In this document: piece by piece, positions 8,534 through 18,240 of the stretch
Numbering within the stretch: position 1 is the stretch's first letter
Layout of the letters: the number at the start of each line of letters is the position of its first letter
NCBI RefSeq assembly: GCF_000716715.1
Contig: NZ_JNYJ01000024.1
Location: 1 to 64,000 of the forward strand
From: Dactylosporangium aurantiacum
Lineage (GTDB): Bacteria; Actinomycetota; Actinomycetes; Mycobacteriales; Micromonosporaceae
Direction of reading: 5' to 3'
Length of the DNA stretch: 64,000 nucleotides
The notes under the pieces: generated by a model
What the model saw: the letters and a program-made list of their open reading frames with translations, nothing else
Databases searched by the model: none
Told to the model about the DNA's origin: nothing
Position numbers and translations under genes: made by a program

Positions 8534-8712
8534 GAGCTGAGCCTGACGTCGAAACGGACACCGATCGCCGACCAGACTTCCCGGCACGCCTGCCGGGTAC
8601 CTTACCCGCGGCCCCCCGAGCGGACCAGCCGGACCAGGTCACCGCCCCTGCCCGACCGCCCGGTCGCTCCTGCGACGGACGGGGCCCGGCGGTGCCGACG
8701 CGGACGGAAGGG

Positions 8713-9354
8713 TCAGATCTGCACCGCCTGGCCGCGGTGCAGCGGCGCCGACGGGGCCGGCTGGGTGCGGACCGCGACACCGAGGGCGGTGAGCAGCACG
8801 CCGTACAGGCCGACCGCGACGGCGAGGGCAGGGGTGGCGACCAGGACGATCATGGCGGCGAGCCAGACGCCGGTGGCGAGGGCGACGAAGCGGCGCCAGC
8901 CGCTCCACCGTGCGGCCCGCACCGCGGCGATGCCCGCCACGACGAACCCGGCGGCGGACAGGGCGGTGCCGACCCCGAAGGTGGCGCCGACGAGGCTGGG
9001 GCCGGTGGCGTCGAGCCGCTGGTCGGCGACCGGGATGGAGAGCAGTTCGGCCGCGAACAGCACGGCGGTGCCGGTCAGTGCCAGCACCGTGCCGATGCGG
9101 GCGGCACGCCCCTCACCGGCGGCGCCGCTGCGGGCGAACCCGAGCACTCCGGCGAAGACGAGCGCGTGGAAGACCGCGTACACGATCGACACCGGCACGA
9201 GGGCGTCGCTGGACCACGGATAGCTCCACATGTCGTCCGGGACGTCGGTGGCCGGTTGGACGACGCCTTGCACGACGATGCCGGAGATCGCGGTGAGGGC
9301 GCCGCCGACGGCGCCGAGGAGGCCGAGCTGCCGCACGGTGGTGGTCTGGCTCAT
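8713..9354 (-). CDS. Hexa-helical integral membrane protein, unknown function
   Basis: This 213-residue protein is mostly hydrophobic, with about six membrane segments: residues 10-30, 50-72, 85-105, 122-145, 155-172 and 175-192. The loop after the first helix carries DVPDDMWSYPWSS, a pattern seen in several actinobacterial small membrane families, and no catalytic motif is visible. ATG 9354 has a weak AAAGGCAGG upstream. It is divergent from the sensor kinase at 9534, which may share its control region. Function not recognised. Confidence 0.75.
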   Translation of the reverse strand: MSQTTTVRQLGLLGAVGGALTAISGIVVQGVVQPATDVPDDMWSYPWSSDALVPVSIVYAVFHALVFAGVLGFARSGAAGEGRAARIGTVLALTGTAVLFAAELLSIPVADQRLDATGPSLVGATFGVGTALSAAGFVVAGIAAVRAARWSGWRRFVALATGVWLAAMIVLVATPALAVAVGLYGVLLTALGVAVRTQPAPSAPLHRGQAVQI

Positions 9355-9533
9355 GATGTACCTGCCTTTCGAGATGGCGGATCCGCGCTGGTGGTTGATC
9401 CCGGATTCACGCTAGGAACCGGTGGCCCGGGTCGTCTTCGGCGCCAGTACCGCACGTGCGATGGCGCGACCGCGCGGCCCGGATGCGTGCCAGCACTGTT
9501 GGCCGGGCCCCGCGGCGCCGTCACACTGAGGCG

Positions 9534-11507
9534 GTGCGAAGGGTTCGCGTGGCTCACCTGCCGGCCTGGCTGTTCGGCCTGACGGCCGCGGCCGAGCTGG
9601 CGGCGGTGCTGCTGTCGTGGGGTCTGGAGCCGCCGTTCGACACGGTCATGTACGCCGTCTACGCCCTGGTGACCGCGGGCGCCGGCGCGCTCGTCGCGGC
9701 CCGGCACCCGGGCAACCCGATCGGCTGGCTGTTCTGCGGCTTCGCCCTGCTCAACGCGCTCGCCTCGGACCTGGCCCAGGGCTGGGGGATGCGCGCGACC
9801 GCCGAGGGCTGGCCGGGGGCTGCGGTCGGCGAGGGGATCACCGCGGCGAGCTGGCTGCCGAGCGGGTACGGCTGGATGCTCACGTTCCTGCTGTTCCCGG
9901 ACGGGCGGCTGCCGGGCCCGCGGTGGCGGGCGGTGCCCTGGGTCGGCGCGGCCGGGCTGCTGCTGGCCGGGCCCGGCTGGGTGATGAGCCCCGACCGCGG
10001 CCGGGACTTCGCGTCCGGCCGCAACCCCGTGGCGGTCGAAGCGGTGCCGACCGGTGCGCTGGTGGCGGTGGGCATGACGCTGTTCATCGGCGCGCTGGTG
10101 GCGTCCGCGGGCTCGCTCGTGGTCCGGTACCGCCGGTCGGCGGGCGAGCGGCGCCAGCAGTTGAAGTGGTTCGCGGTCGCGGCCGCGGCGGCCGGGCTGG
10201 TGCTGCCGCTCAGCTTCGTGTTCTGGTACGTCACCCCGGCCGCCGCCCAGATCGCGGCGGCGGTCTCGCTCACCCTGCTGCCGCTGGTCGCCTGCCTGGC
10301 GATCCTGCGCTACCGCCTGTACGACATCGACGTCATCGTCGACCGGACCGTCGTGTACGCCACCGTCACCGCGGTCCTCGCCGCCGGGTACGCGCTCACC
10401 ACCCTGACCCTCGGCACGACGCTGGGCCGGGGCTCCGGCTGGGTCACCGCCGCGGCCACGCTCGTCGTGGCGGTCGCGTTCCGTCCGCTGCGTGACCGGG
10501 TGCAGGACATGGTGAACCGGCGGTTCCACCGCGCCCGCTACCAGGCGGCCCGGCGGATGACCGACTTCCTCGAGGCGTTGCGCGCGGGCCGGGCCGCACC
10601 CGAGCAGGTGCAGGGGGTCCTGCGCGAGCTGACCGGCGACCCGCGGCTGCGGCTGCTGCTGTTCCTGCCGGAGAGCCAGGTGTACGTCGACCTGGACGGC
10701 GTACCCGCGACCGACGCCGGCGGCGGGCCGGGCGGCCGGATCGACGTCGAACGCGCCGGCCGCCCCGTCGGCCGGGTCGAGCCGGCCGCCACCGCGGCGG
10801 ACCCGATGCTGCTGCGCAGCCTGATCGAGTCCGGCGGGCTGGCGATCGAGATCGCCCGGCTCGACGTCGAGCTGCGCCGGCAGCTGGCCGAGGTGCACGC
10901 CTCGCGCACCCGGATCGTCAACGCCGTCACCGAGGAGCGGCGGCGGCTGGAACGCGACCTGCACGACGGCGCCCAGCAGCGTCTCGTCACCATCGGCCTC
11001 GCGCTGCGGCACGCGCAGCACCAGCTGGCCGCCGCCGCCGTCGACCAGGCGAGCGTGACCCTCGACGAGGCGGTGGTGCAGGTGCGGATGACCATCGACG
11101 AGCTGCGCGAGCTGGCGCGCGGCCTGCCCCCGGCCCAGCTCGACGCCGGTCTCGCCCCGGCGTTCCTGGACCTGGCCCGCCGCGCCCCCGTCCCGGTCGA
11201 GGTCAGCGCACCGCCGGAGCGGTACGACCGCGGGATCGAAGGGGCCGCCTACTTCATCGGCTGCGAAGGGCTAACCAACGCCGTCAAGCACGCGCGGGCC
11301 ACGAGCATCTCGCTGCGCGCCCACCGCGACGACGGCCGGCTGATCGTCACCGTCGCCGACGACGGCATCGGCGGCGCCGTCCCGGTCCACGGCTCCGGTC
11401 TCAGCGGCCTGGCCGACCGGGTCACCGCGCTGGGCGGTGTCCTGCGCATCGACAGCCGGCCCGGCGCCGGCACGACACTGACCGCGGAGCTGCCATGCGG
11501 GTCGTGA
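9534..11507 (+). CDS. NarL-type membrane sensor histidine kinase
   Basis: The protein has about 657 residues. The N-terminal ~330 residues hold about nine membrane segments, giving a large transmembrane sensor. HisKA_3 follows with ERRRLERDLHDGAQQRL (the phospho-acceptor His is in RDLHDG), then HATPase_c with the N box CEGLTNAVKHA, G1 VADDGIGG and G2 GSGLSGLADRV. GTG 9534 is the start that best fits the first membrane helix; an ATG at 9456 would add an Arg-rich tail. It overlaps the response regulator by 13 bp. It should autophosphorylate and pass phosphate to the 11495 product. Confidence 0.9.
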   Translation: MRRVRVAHLPAWLFGLTAAAELAAVLLSWGLEPPFDTVMYAVYALVTAGAGALVAARHPGNPIGWLFCGFALLNALASDLAQGWGMRATAEGWPGAAVGEGITAASWLPSGYGWMLTFLLFPDGRLPGPRWRAVPWVGAAGLLLAGPGWVMSPDRGRDFASGRNPVAVEAVPTGALVAVGMTLFIGALVASAGSLVVRYRRSAGERRQQLKWFAVAAAAAGLVLPLSFVFWYVTPAAAQIAAAVSLTLLPLVACLAILRYRLYDIDVIVDRTVVYATVTAVLAAGYALTTLTLGTTLGRGSGWVTAAATLVVAVAFRPLRDRVQDMVNRRFHRARYQAARRMTDFLEALRAGRAAPEQVQGVLRELTGDPRLRLLLFLPESQVYVDLDGVPATDAGGGPGGRIDVERAGRPVGRVEPAATAADPMLLRSLIESGGLAIEIARLDVELRRQLAEVHASRTRIVNAVTEERRRLERDLHDGAQQRLVTIGLALRHAQHQLAAAAVDQASVTLDEAVVQVRMTIDELRELARGLPPAQLDAGLAPAFLDLARRAPVPVEVSAPPERYDRGIEGAAYFIGCEGLTNAVKHARATSISLRAHRDDGRLIVTVADDGIGGAVPVHGSGLSGLADRVTALGGVLRIDSRPGAGTTLTAELPCGS

Positions 11508-12142
11508 TCGCCGAGGACCAGGTCCTGCTGCGCGCCGGGCTGGGGCGGCTCTTCGCCGACGGCGGCCACGACGTCGTGGCGTCCCTGGGCGCCGCGGACA
11601 CCCTGCCGGCCGCGGTGGCCACCGCCGAGCCGGACCTCGTGGTCGTGGACATCCGGATGCCACCGACCTACACCGACGAGGGCGCCCGGGCGGCCCGCGA
11701 GCTCAAGCGGCTGCGTCCGGACCTCGGCGTCCTCGTGCTCTCCCAGCACGTCGAGACGACGCACACCGTCGACCTCATCACCCTGGCCGGCTTCGGCTAC
11801 CTGCTCAAGGACCGGGTCCTGGACGTCGGCGACTTCCTGTCCGCCGCCGAACGCGTCGCCCGTGGCGGCTCGGCGCTCGACCCTCACCTGGTCGCCACCC
11901 TGCTGTCCGGCCGCGCCGCCGACGACCCGCTCGCCGCGCTGACCGACCGCGAACGCACCGTCCTGCAACTGATGGCCGAAGGGCTCACGAACACCGGCAT
12001 CGCGAAACGCCTGTACCTCAGCGAGCGGACCGTCGAGGCCCACGTCCGGCACGTCTTCGGCAAGCTGGACCTCCCCGACAGCTCCGACGGCCACCGGCGC
12101 GTCCTGGCCGTGCTGACCCACCTGAGCGCGGCCCGGCGCTGA
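11495..12142 (+). CDS. NarL/LuxR-family response regulator
   Basis: This 215-residue protein has a receiver domain at about 1-120, with acidic pocket AEDQ at 6-9, phospho-acceptor Asp in VVVDIRMP near 52, the Thr/Ser position in LVLSQH and Lys in LLKDRV. A LuxR-type HTH follows at about 150-210 (LTDRERTVLQLMAEGLTNTGIAKRLYLSERTVEAHV). It is translationally coupled to the upstream kinase. No operator copies are obvious nearby, so its targets are unknown. Confidence 0.93.
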   Translation: MRVVIAEDQVLLRAGLGRLFADGGHDVVASLGAADTLPAAVATAEPDLVVVDIRMPPTYTDEGARAARELKRLRPDLGVLVLSQHVETTHTVDLITLAGFGYLLKDRVLDVGDFLSAAERVARGGSALDPHLVATLLSGRAADDPLAALTDRERTVLQLMAEGLTNTGIAKRLYLSERTVEAHVRHVFGKLDLPDSSDGHRRVLAVLTHLSAARR

Positions 12143-12159
12143 CCGCCCACCGCCCGTCG

Positions 12160-14424
12160 TCAGGCCCGGCCCGGGGCCGGTTGGGTCGCCGGCGGGTCCT
12201 CGCCGGCGAACAGTGCCACCACCAGGTCCGTGAGGGCCGGATCCGCCAGCGGCACCACGGCGAGGAACCGTGGTGTCTCCGGCCGGGTCGCCAGCGCGCG
12301 GGCCAGCTCGGCGCGGCAGCGTTGCTGGTCCACGGCCGCGCCGGCGCGCACGCAGGCGGCGACCGCACGGTCCGCACCCGCGCCGCCCTCCCGGGACCAC
12401 AGGCTGGCGTAGGACTCGTCCAGCACCGCACGGGCGCGGGCGGTCTCGCCGGCGCGGGCATACGCCTGGGCCCGCGCGGCGAGGGCCGGCACCCGGTGGT
12501 CCGGGTGCGCGGCCGTGAGGCGCTCCAGCAGCGCGTCCGCGCGGTCGGGCTCGCCCAGGTCGGCGGCGGCGACGGCGAGCTTGGACAGTTCGCCGCTGGT
12601 CGCGTACGGGGCGGCGCCCGGCCAGCCGAGAGCGGCGCGGGTGCCGGCGTCGAGCAGGAACCGCACGAGGTCGGCGCGGCCCCGGGCGGCGGCGACGGTG
12701 GCGAGCGCGGTGACGGCGTCGGCGACCGGCGGGGCGCCGGCCGCGGCCTGCGCCGCGGCGGCGTCGAGGTCACCGCGGACCGCGTCGGCCAGCGGCGCCG
12801 GCCGCCGGGCCAGGTCGCAGAAGCCGGCCACCAGCGGGCTGCCCGCTTGCAGCGCCAGCACCGCGATCCGGGTCGCCGGATCCTGCGGCCCCGTCGGCGG
12901 CGGTGCTTCGCCGGCCCGGGTCAGCAGCGCCAGCGCGGCGTCGAAGCGACCGTCCCTGGCCGCGCCGACCGCGGCGCCGCACAGGACCCGGGCCCGGTCA
13001 CCGGGGGCGTCCACATCGGACAGCCAGGCGGCGTCCACAAGGGACAGCCGCCCGGCGGCCTCGGCGAGGGTGGGCCGCATGCGGGCGCGCAGGTCCCGGT
13101 CCCCGGCGGCCAGCGCCAGCAGCTGCGGCGCCAGATCGAGGCGGCCGGTCTCCGCGACCGCCTCGGTCAGCGCCAGCAGCTCCCAGAACGGCAGCCGGCG
13201 CCGGCTCATCGCGAGCAGCACCCGCTCCGCCGCCTCGGGCCGCCCCGACTCGGCGAGGGCGACGACGAGGTCCAGCCGCGGCTCGTCCTGCTGCCGCCGC
13301 GGCCGCTCGATGCCCAGTGCCAGTACACACGCCTGGTCGAACAGCGCCCCGGCCCGCTCGTGGTCGCCGGCCTCCGCGACGGCGCCCGCCATGCGGGTCA
13401 GCGCCGCCAGCCGGGCGTCGGGGTCCGTGATGCCGGCGACCAGTCCGGCCGCGGCGGACCGGTCGCCGAGCAGCTCGTACCCGGTGGCGAGGCGGGCGTG
13501 CAGGCGGTGGCGGCTGTCGGCGTACCCGAGCAGCGGCACCGCCGCCGAGGCGCGGTCGAGATACCGGCGGGCCCGCACGGGCTCGCCGATGCGGGCGGCC
13601 GCGACGGCCAGCTCGGTCAGCGACAGCAGGACCTCCCGCAGCCGCAGCTCGTCCGCGCCGTGGAGGACCGCGGCACCGTGCCGCGCCGGCAGCCGCCCGG
13701 CGGCCTCGTCCAGCAGGCGGCCGGCGCCGGGGCCCGCCGCGCGGGCGAACGCCGCGAAGACGCGGGCGGTGTACGCCGGGTCGCGCGCGTCCGGGAACGA
13801 CCGCGCCGCCGCGTCGGCGCCCCGGACCTCGGCCGACGCGAACGCGATCAGCGACAGGAAGTACGCCCGCATCTCGCCGCTGCGCAGCCCGTCGACCTGC
13901 CGCTCGGCGTCGGCGACGAGCACGCCGGCGCGGTGGCGGTCACCGATCGCGGCGTACGCCTGCGCGACCTTCGCCAGCGCCTCGGCCCGCCGGTCGGTGT
14001 CGCGGCCGTCGGCGCGGCGTCGCAGTGCCGACTCCGCCTCCTGCAACAGGTCGCGGGCGAGGCCGACCCGGCCGAGGGTGGCGGCGGCCCGCCCGAGGAC
14101 CGCGAGGTCACGGGCGGTGAACCACTCGAACGGATGCTGCCGCGCCGGGTCCCGGGCCGCCTCCAGCATGCGGTGGAACCGGCGGGCGTCGCCGCGGGCC
14201 GCCGCGACCTCGGCGAGGCCGGCGTACGCCTGGGCCGCGGCCCCGATGTGCGCGGCGAGGAACTCGGCGCGGTCCCAGTCGCCGCGCCGCGCCCACGCCA
14301 CCGGCACCGCGGCCGGGCAGCCGTAACTGCGGTCGGCGAACAGCTCGACCAGCCGGTGCCGGCGCATCGCCGCGACGCACGCCGCCCGCAGTTCGTCGCC
14401 ACCGGTGGCCAAGGCATCGGTCAT
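12160..14424 (-). CDS. Large alpha-helical repeat protein, unknown function
   Basis: This is a 754-residue, Ala/Leu/Arg-rich protein without a signal peptide. It is built of repeating helical pairs of about 33-40 residues (A-x2-LA-x3-A-x2-G and RA-x3-L-x2-A), resembling a TPR or ARM-like solenoid. No enzymatic motif is visible. ATG 14424 lies 24 bp downstream of the preceding gene, so the two are probably one operon. A scaffold or protein-binding role is the natural guess for a solenoid, but I cannot name a partner. Confidence 0.7.
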   Translation of the reverse strand: MTDALATGGDELRAACVAAMRRHRLVELFADRSYGCPAAVPVAWARRGDWDRAEFLAAHIGAAAQAYAGLAEVAAARGDARRFHRMLEAARDPARQHPFEWFTARDLAVLGRAAATLGRVGLARDLLQEAESALRRRADGRDTDRRAEALAKVAQAYAAIGDRHRAGVLVADAERQVDGLRSGEMRAYFLSLIAFASAEVRGADAAARSFPDARDPAYTARVFAAFARAAGPGAGRLLDEAAGRLPARHGAAVLHGADELRLREVLLSLTELAVAAARIGEPVRARRYLDRASAAVPLLGYADSRHRLHARLATGYELLGDRSAAAGLVAGITDPDARLAALTRMAGAVAEAGDHERAGALFDQACVLALGIERPRRQQDEPRLDLVVALAESGRPEAAERVLLAMSRRRLPFWELLALTEAVAETGRLDLAPQLLALAAGDRDLRARMRPTLAEAAGRLSLVDAAWLSDVDAPGDRARVLCGAAVGAARDGRFDAALALLTRAGEAPPPTGPQDPATRIAVLALQAGSPLVAGFCDLARRPAPLADAVRGDLDAAAAQAAAGAPPVADAVTALATVAAARGRADLVRFLLDAGTRAALGWPGAAPYATSGELSKLAVAAADLGEPDRADALLERLTAAHPDHRVPALAARAQAYARAGETARARAVLDESYASLWSREGGAGADRAVAACVRAGAAVDQQRCRAELARALATRPETPRFLAVVPLADPALTDLVVALFAGEDPPATQPAPGRA

Positions 14425-14447
14425 CGTGTCATTCCACCAGAAGCGGG

Positions 14448-15203
14448 CTACCCGTCGCGGGTCAGCCGCCACGCGCCGAACGGGTTGTAGAAGAAGGAGT
14501 CCTCCTCGTACCGGTCGCACGGGCGGTGCTCGACCGTCCAGCGGGGCGCGTCGACCGCCACCCGGAAGCCCTCGCCGTCGTGCAGGACCGGGTCCTCCAG
14601 CAGCAGGTAGCCGGCGAACGCGTCGATGGTCGGCACGTCGTCGAGGGTACCATCGACGATCTCGACCTCGGGCGCGCCGAGCAGGTGCATGCCGCAGCTG
14701 AACAGGACCCCGTCGTCGTCGCTGATCGGGCGCTTGACCCAGGCGTCGTACAGGCTGACGACGTGGTCGTCCTCGGTCGGCGCGGTGGCGGCCCGGTCGG
14801 CGATCGCCAGCCAGCGCTCGCGGCCGTGGGTGAGGCCGCTGCTCTCGTTCTTCACGGCGGTCGCGCCGGCGCGCAGCAGGGCCGCCGTCAGCGCCAGCAT
14901 CTGGCCCGAGATCGTCCAGGCGGACACCGAGTGGATCGGCGGCGACAGCACGTAGGCGACGGTGTCGTGCGCCGCCACGGCCGCCACGTCGGCGTCGGTG
15001 AACGTGGCGTTGGCCAGTGACACCTGGAACGCGACCGGCATGCGCGGGTCGGGCGCGGTCCTGGCGTCCGCGGGGTCGAAGGTGGCACCGGCATGGGCCG
15101 CGCGCACCACCTCGCCGACGGTGTCGAGGTCGAGGCCGGTGCCGAGGACACACAGCACGTGCCGTGGGTAGATGTGCTGCGGGCGGAACGGGTACGAAGG
15201 CAT
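14448..15203 (-). CDS. Cytosolic protein of unknown function
   Basis: This 251-residue protein has mixed alpha/beta composition and no membrane segment. Conspicuous segments are HVLCVLGTGLDLDTVGEVV near the start, SPPIHSVSAWTISGQMLAL and LLRAGATAVKNESSGLTHGRERWL in the middle, and YNPFGAWRLTRDG at the C-terminus. The middle part recalls DUF4261, but this is a weak impression. ATG 15203 chosen; ATG 15215 is possible. It is the first gene of a pair with the solenoid protein; that pairing is the only functional clue. Confidence 0.65.
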   Translation of the reverse strand: MPSYPFRPQHIYPRHVLCVLGTGLDLDTVGEVVRAAHAGATFDPADARTAPDPRMPVAFQVSLANATFTDADVAAVAAHDTVAYVLSPPIHSVSAWTISGQMLALTAALLRAGATAVKNESSGLTHGRERWLAIADRAATAPTEDDHVVSLYDAWVKRPISDDDGVLFSCGMHLLGAPEVEIVDGTLDDVPTIDAFAGYLLLEDPVLHDGEGFRVAVDAPRWTVEHRPCDRYEEDSFFYNPFGAWRLTRDG

Positions 15204-15230
15204 GACGACGATCATGACGGCACCGGTCAA

Positions 15231-15428
15231 GGCGGCCGGGCGGCTGTCGTCCGCCACGACGGGGTGGGGTTCCCGGCGGGCCAGCTGGAGGAGGCGGCGC
15301 GGGCCGGGCGGCTCGGGGTGCGGCAGTCGGTCCTTGGCCGGATACAGGATCTCGGCGGGACGACGGCCGTCAAGAGCCGCCCGGGGATCGGGACGGAGGT
15401 CGAGCTCTGGCTCCCCTTCCGTCCCTGA
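15231..15428 (+). pseudogene. C-terminal remnant of a histidine kinase ATPase domain
   Basis: In this frame the sequence reads VVRHDGVGFPAG, then GRLGVRQSVLGRIQDLGG, then SRPGIGTEVELWLPF and stops. These are the G1 box (DxGVGF, first Asp changed to His), the G2 region (GxLG, normally GLG) and the final strands of a HATPase_c domain of the kind found in LuxR-type sensor kinases. Nothing upstream supplies the rest of the kinase; the opposite strand is occupied by the start of the 14448-15203 gene. It is a decayed end of a lost two-component gene. Confidence 0.6.
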
Positions 15429-15486
15429 GGGTCGGCGACCCCCGGACGTTCGTCCAACCGCCCGGCGGGTTCGCCTCGGGTGGTCG

Positions 15487-16725
15487 TCACGCCCTGCTGC
15501 TCGGCGTCACGGCGTGCCGGTTGCGGTCCCCGGTCCAGGCCGCTTCGAGGATCGCGGTCAGGCTGGCGGTGTCGGTCGGACCAGGATGGTTCTGCATCAG
15601 GCGGGTGATGCCCCCCGCCACTTCCGCGAAGCGCGGGAGGTCGGCGCGGGCCACGCCGATGTCCGCCAGGGTGGCCGGGATGCCGATGTCGGCGAGGAGC
15701 CCGTCGAGCCAGGTGAGGAACATGTCCGCGCCCTCGGCGTCGGAGGCGCCGGCCACGTCGAGCCCGCACACCCTGGCGAGGGTGGTCAACCGGTCGCCGA
15801 TGGTGTCCCTGACCGCGTCCAGCGCGTAGGGCAGCAGCAGCCCGACGCCCAGGCCGTGCGGCGTGTGGGTGGCGGCGCCGACGAGGTACTGGAACGCGTG
15901 CGGGGCCGCGTTGCCGGCGTGGGAGAACGCGAGCCCGGCGAGCATCGACCCGTAGGACATGTCCGCGCGTGCCTCCGTGTCGCCGCCGTCGCTGACGGCA
16001 CGGCGCAGGCTGCGGGCGATGCGCTCCGCGGCCAGCAGCGCGTAGTGGTCGGTGACCGGGTTGCGGCCGAGGAAGACCTGCTCCACCGGGTCGCGCGGTC
16101 CGTGGGGCCGGGGTCGCGCGGTGTAGCTCTCCACCGCGTGACAGAACGCGTCGATGCCGGAGTGGGCGGTGACGGTCGCGGGGCAGCTGTAGGTGAGCTC
16201 CGGGTCCACGATGGCGAAGTCGGGCACGATGTGGACGCTGGAGACGCCGACCTTCAGCGCGCGGTCCGGGTCGGTCAGCACCGAGACCGGCGTGAGCTCG
16301 GAGCCGGTGCCTGACGTCGTCGGCACCGCGACGAGAGGAAACGTCGGCCCCGGCACCTTCGACTCGCCGTAGTAGTCGCGTGGCGTCCCACCGTGGCGCC
16401 GGATGACGCCGACGATCTTGGCGAGGTCGATCACCGTGCCACCCCCGATGGCGAGGATCACGTCGGCGTCCACCTCCTCGGCGACCGAGACGGCCAGGGC
16501 GACATCCGCGACCGGGACGTCCGGGGTCGCGTCGGCGAACACCGCGACGACCTTGACCTTCTCCCGTACGGCGGCCACGATCCCGGCCACGGCCGGCTGC
16601 CCCACCAGGACCCGGTCGGTCACGATGAGGACTCGCGAGCCGCACTCGGCGACCACTCGTGGGATGTTCTGCGCGACCCCTTCGCCCACGATCAGCTGGC
16701 GTGGTCCGCGGACGGTCTCAAGCAT
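15487..16725 (-). CDS. Iron-containing (type III) alcohol dehydrogenase
   Basis: This 412-residue cytosolic oxidoreductase has NAD(P)-binding GGGTVID (about 94-100) and TTSGTGSE (136-143). The metal-binding residues sit in GIDAFCHAVES (Asp192, His196) and later His276 and His290 (APHAFQY; HTPHGLGVGLLLP). The pattern fits alcohol dehydrogenases or maleylacetate-reductase-like members, which interconvert an alcohol or hydroxyacid with the carbonyl compound. It lies 54 bp after the aldehyde dehydrogenase, so the two probably oxidise an imported alcohol to an acid. The stretch RPRPHGPRDPVEQVFLG (about 204-220) looks like an insertion. Confidence 0.92.
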   Translation of the reverse strand: MLETVRGPRQLIVGEGVAQNIPRVVAECGSRVLIVTDRVLVGQPAVAGIVAAVREKVKVVAVFADATPDVPVADVALAVSVAEEVDADVILAIGGGTVIDLAKIVGVIRRHGGTPRDYYGESKVPGPTFPLVAVPTTSGTGSELTPVSVLTDPDRALKVGVSSVHIVPDFAIVDPELTYSCPATVTAHSGIDAFCHAVESYTARPRPHGPRDPVEQVFLGRNPVTDHYALLAAERIARSLRRAVSDGGDTEARADMSYGSMLAGLAFSHAGNAAPHAFQYLVGAATHTPHGLGVGLLLPYALDAVRDTIGDRLTTLARVCGLDVAGASDAEGADMFLTWLDGLLADIGIPATLADIGVARADLPRFAEVAGGITRLMQNHPGPTDTASLTAILEAAWTGDRNRHAVTPSSRA

Positions 16726-16779
16726 GTCAGTGCCTCTCTGCCACGTCGGCGGCGATGTGCTGGGCGGACGGCGAGCCGG

Positions 16780-18240
16780 TCACGGCAGGTCGATCGCCGC
16801 GTAGGTGACGTCGAGGTACTCGCGGATGCCCTCGTGCGAGCCCTCCTTGCCGATTCCGGACTGCTTCACGCCGCCGAACGGGGCTGACGGGTCCGAGATC
16901 AGGCCTCGGTTGATGCCGAGCATCCCCGTCTGCAGCCCTTCGCTGAACCGCAGCGCGCGCTGGAGGTCGCGGGTGAAGACGTAGCCGACCAGGCCGTACT
17001 CGGTGTCGTTGGCCTTCGCGATCACCTCGTCGTCGGACGTGAACGACATGATCGGTGCTACCGGGCCGAAGATCTCCGCCTCCAGCATCCGCGCGTCGTC
17101 GGGCACGTCGACGAGGACCGTGGGCGGGTAGAAGTGGCCCGGCCCGTCCGGGCGTTCGCCGCCGACCAGGACGCGGGCGCCGCGGTCGACCGCGTCGGCG
17201 ACCAGCTCGTGGATCTTGGCGACGGAGGGCTCGTCGATCAGCGCGCCGACGTCCACGCCGTCGTCGAGGCCGTGGCCCACCGACAGCGCGGCCATCCGCG
17301 CGGCGAAGCGCGCCGTGAACTCCTCGCGGACGGGCTCCTCGACGTAGATCCGGTTGGCCGCGATGCAGGACTCCCCGATGTTGCGCATCTTGGCCACCAT
17401 GGCACCGTCGACCGCGACGTCCAGGTCCGCGTCGGCGCACACGATCAGGGCCGCGTTCCCGCCGAGTTCCATGGAGGTGCGCAGCACGTTGTCCGCCGCC
17501 TGTCGCAGCAGTACGCGCCCGACCTCGGTCGACCCGGTGAACGACAGCTTGCGGGTGCGGCGGTCGGCGAGCAGCGCTGAGACCACCTCACCGGCGCGCC
17601 TGGTGGTCACCACGTTGACGACGCCCGGGGGGACGCCGACCTCCTCCATGATGCGGGCCAGCAACAGCATGGTCAGTGGCGTCTGCGCCGCCGGCTTGGT
17701 GATCGTCGTGCAGCCCGCCGCCAGCGCGGGAGCGATCTTGCGGGCGCCCATGGCCAGCGGGAAGTTCCACGGCGTCACGAAGACGCACGGTCCGACCGGC
17801 TTCGGCACGGTGAGGATGCGGTACCCACCGGCCGGAGCGGTGTTGTAGCGGCCCTCGACGCGCACCGCCTCCTCGGCGAACCAGCGGAAGAACTCCGCGC
17901 CGTAGGCCACCTCCCCGCGGGCCTCGGCGAGGGTCTTGCCCATCTCGAGCGTGATGAGCCGGGCGACCTCCTCGGACCGGTCGATCAGTGCCCGGTATGT
18001 CGCGGTCAACAGCTCCGACCGTTTCCGTGGCGGGGTCGCCGCCCACTGCGCCATCGCCGCGGTTGCCGCGTCCAGGGCGGCCAGCCCGTCGGCGACGCCG
18101 GCGTCGGCCACCTCGGCGATGGTCTTGCCGGTGGCCGGGTCCTCGACGGCGAAGGTGGCTCCGCCGGCGGCGTCGCGCCAGGCGTCGCCGATCCGGAGCC
18201 GCCGGTGCTCGGGGGCCAGCACGTTCATCGGGTCACTCAT
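16780..18240 (-). CDS. NAD(P)-dependent aldehyde dehydrogenase (succinate-semialdehyde dehydrogenase-like)
   Basis: This 486-residue ALDH superfamily enzyme has TPWNFP (about 156-161), the cofactor-binding FTGSTEVGR (234-242), general base Glu258 in SMELGGN and catalytic Cys292 in GESCIAANRIYV, with EIFGPVAP late in the chain. Length and the GESC/AANRIYV pattern are closest to GabD-type semialdehyde dehydrogenases. It follows the importer genes by about 170 bp and precedes the Fe-ADH, so it should oxidise the aldehyde made by the ADH. The true substrate cannot be read from sequence. Confidence 0.92.
   Translation of the reverse strand: MSDPMNVLAPEHRRLRIGDAWRDAAGGATFAVEDPATGKTIAEVADAGVADGLAALDAATAAMAQWAATPPRKRSELLTATYRALIDRSEEVARLITLEMGKTLAEARGEVAYGAEFFRWFAEEAVRVEGRYNTAPAGGYRILTVPKPVGPCVFVTPWNFPLAMGARKIAPALAAGCTTITKPAAQTPLTMLLLARIMEEVGVPPGVVNVVTTRRAGEVVSALLADRRTRKLSFTGSTEVGRVLLRQAADNVLRTSMELGGNAALIVCADADLDVAVDGAMVAKMRNIGESCIAANRIYVEEPVREEFTARFAARMAALSVGHGLDDGVDVGALIDEPSVAKIHELVADAVDRGARVLVGGERPDGPGHFYPPTVLVDVPDDARMLEAEIFGPVAPIMSFTSDDEVIAKANDTEYGLVGYVFTRDLQRALRFSEGLQTGMLGINRGLISDPSAPFGGVKQSGIGKEGSHEGIREYLDVTYAAIDLP

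Noticed and set aside
12181..14490. 769-residue plus-strand open frame
   Set aside because: Antisense shadow of the helical solenoid gene, with low-complexity composition.
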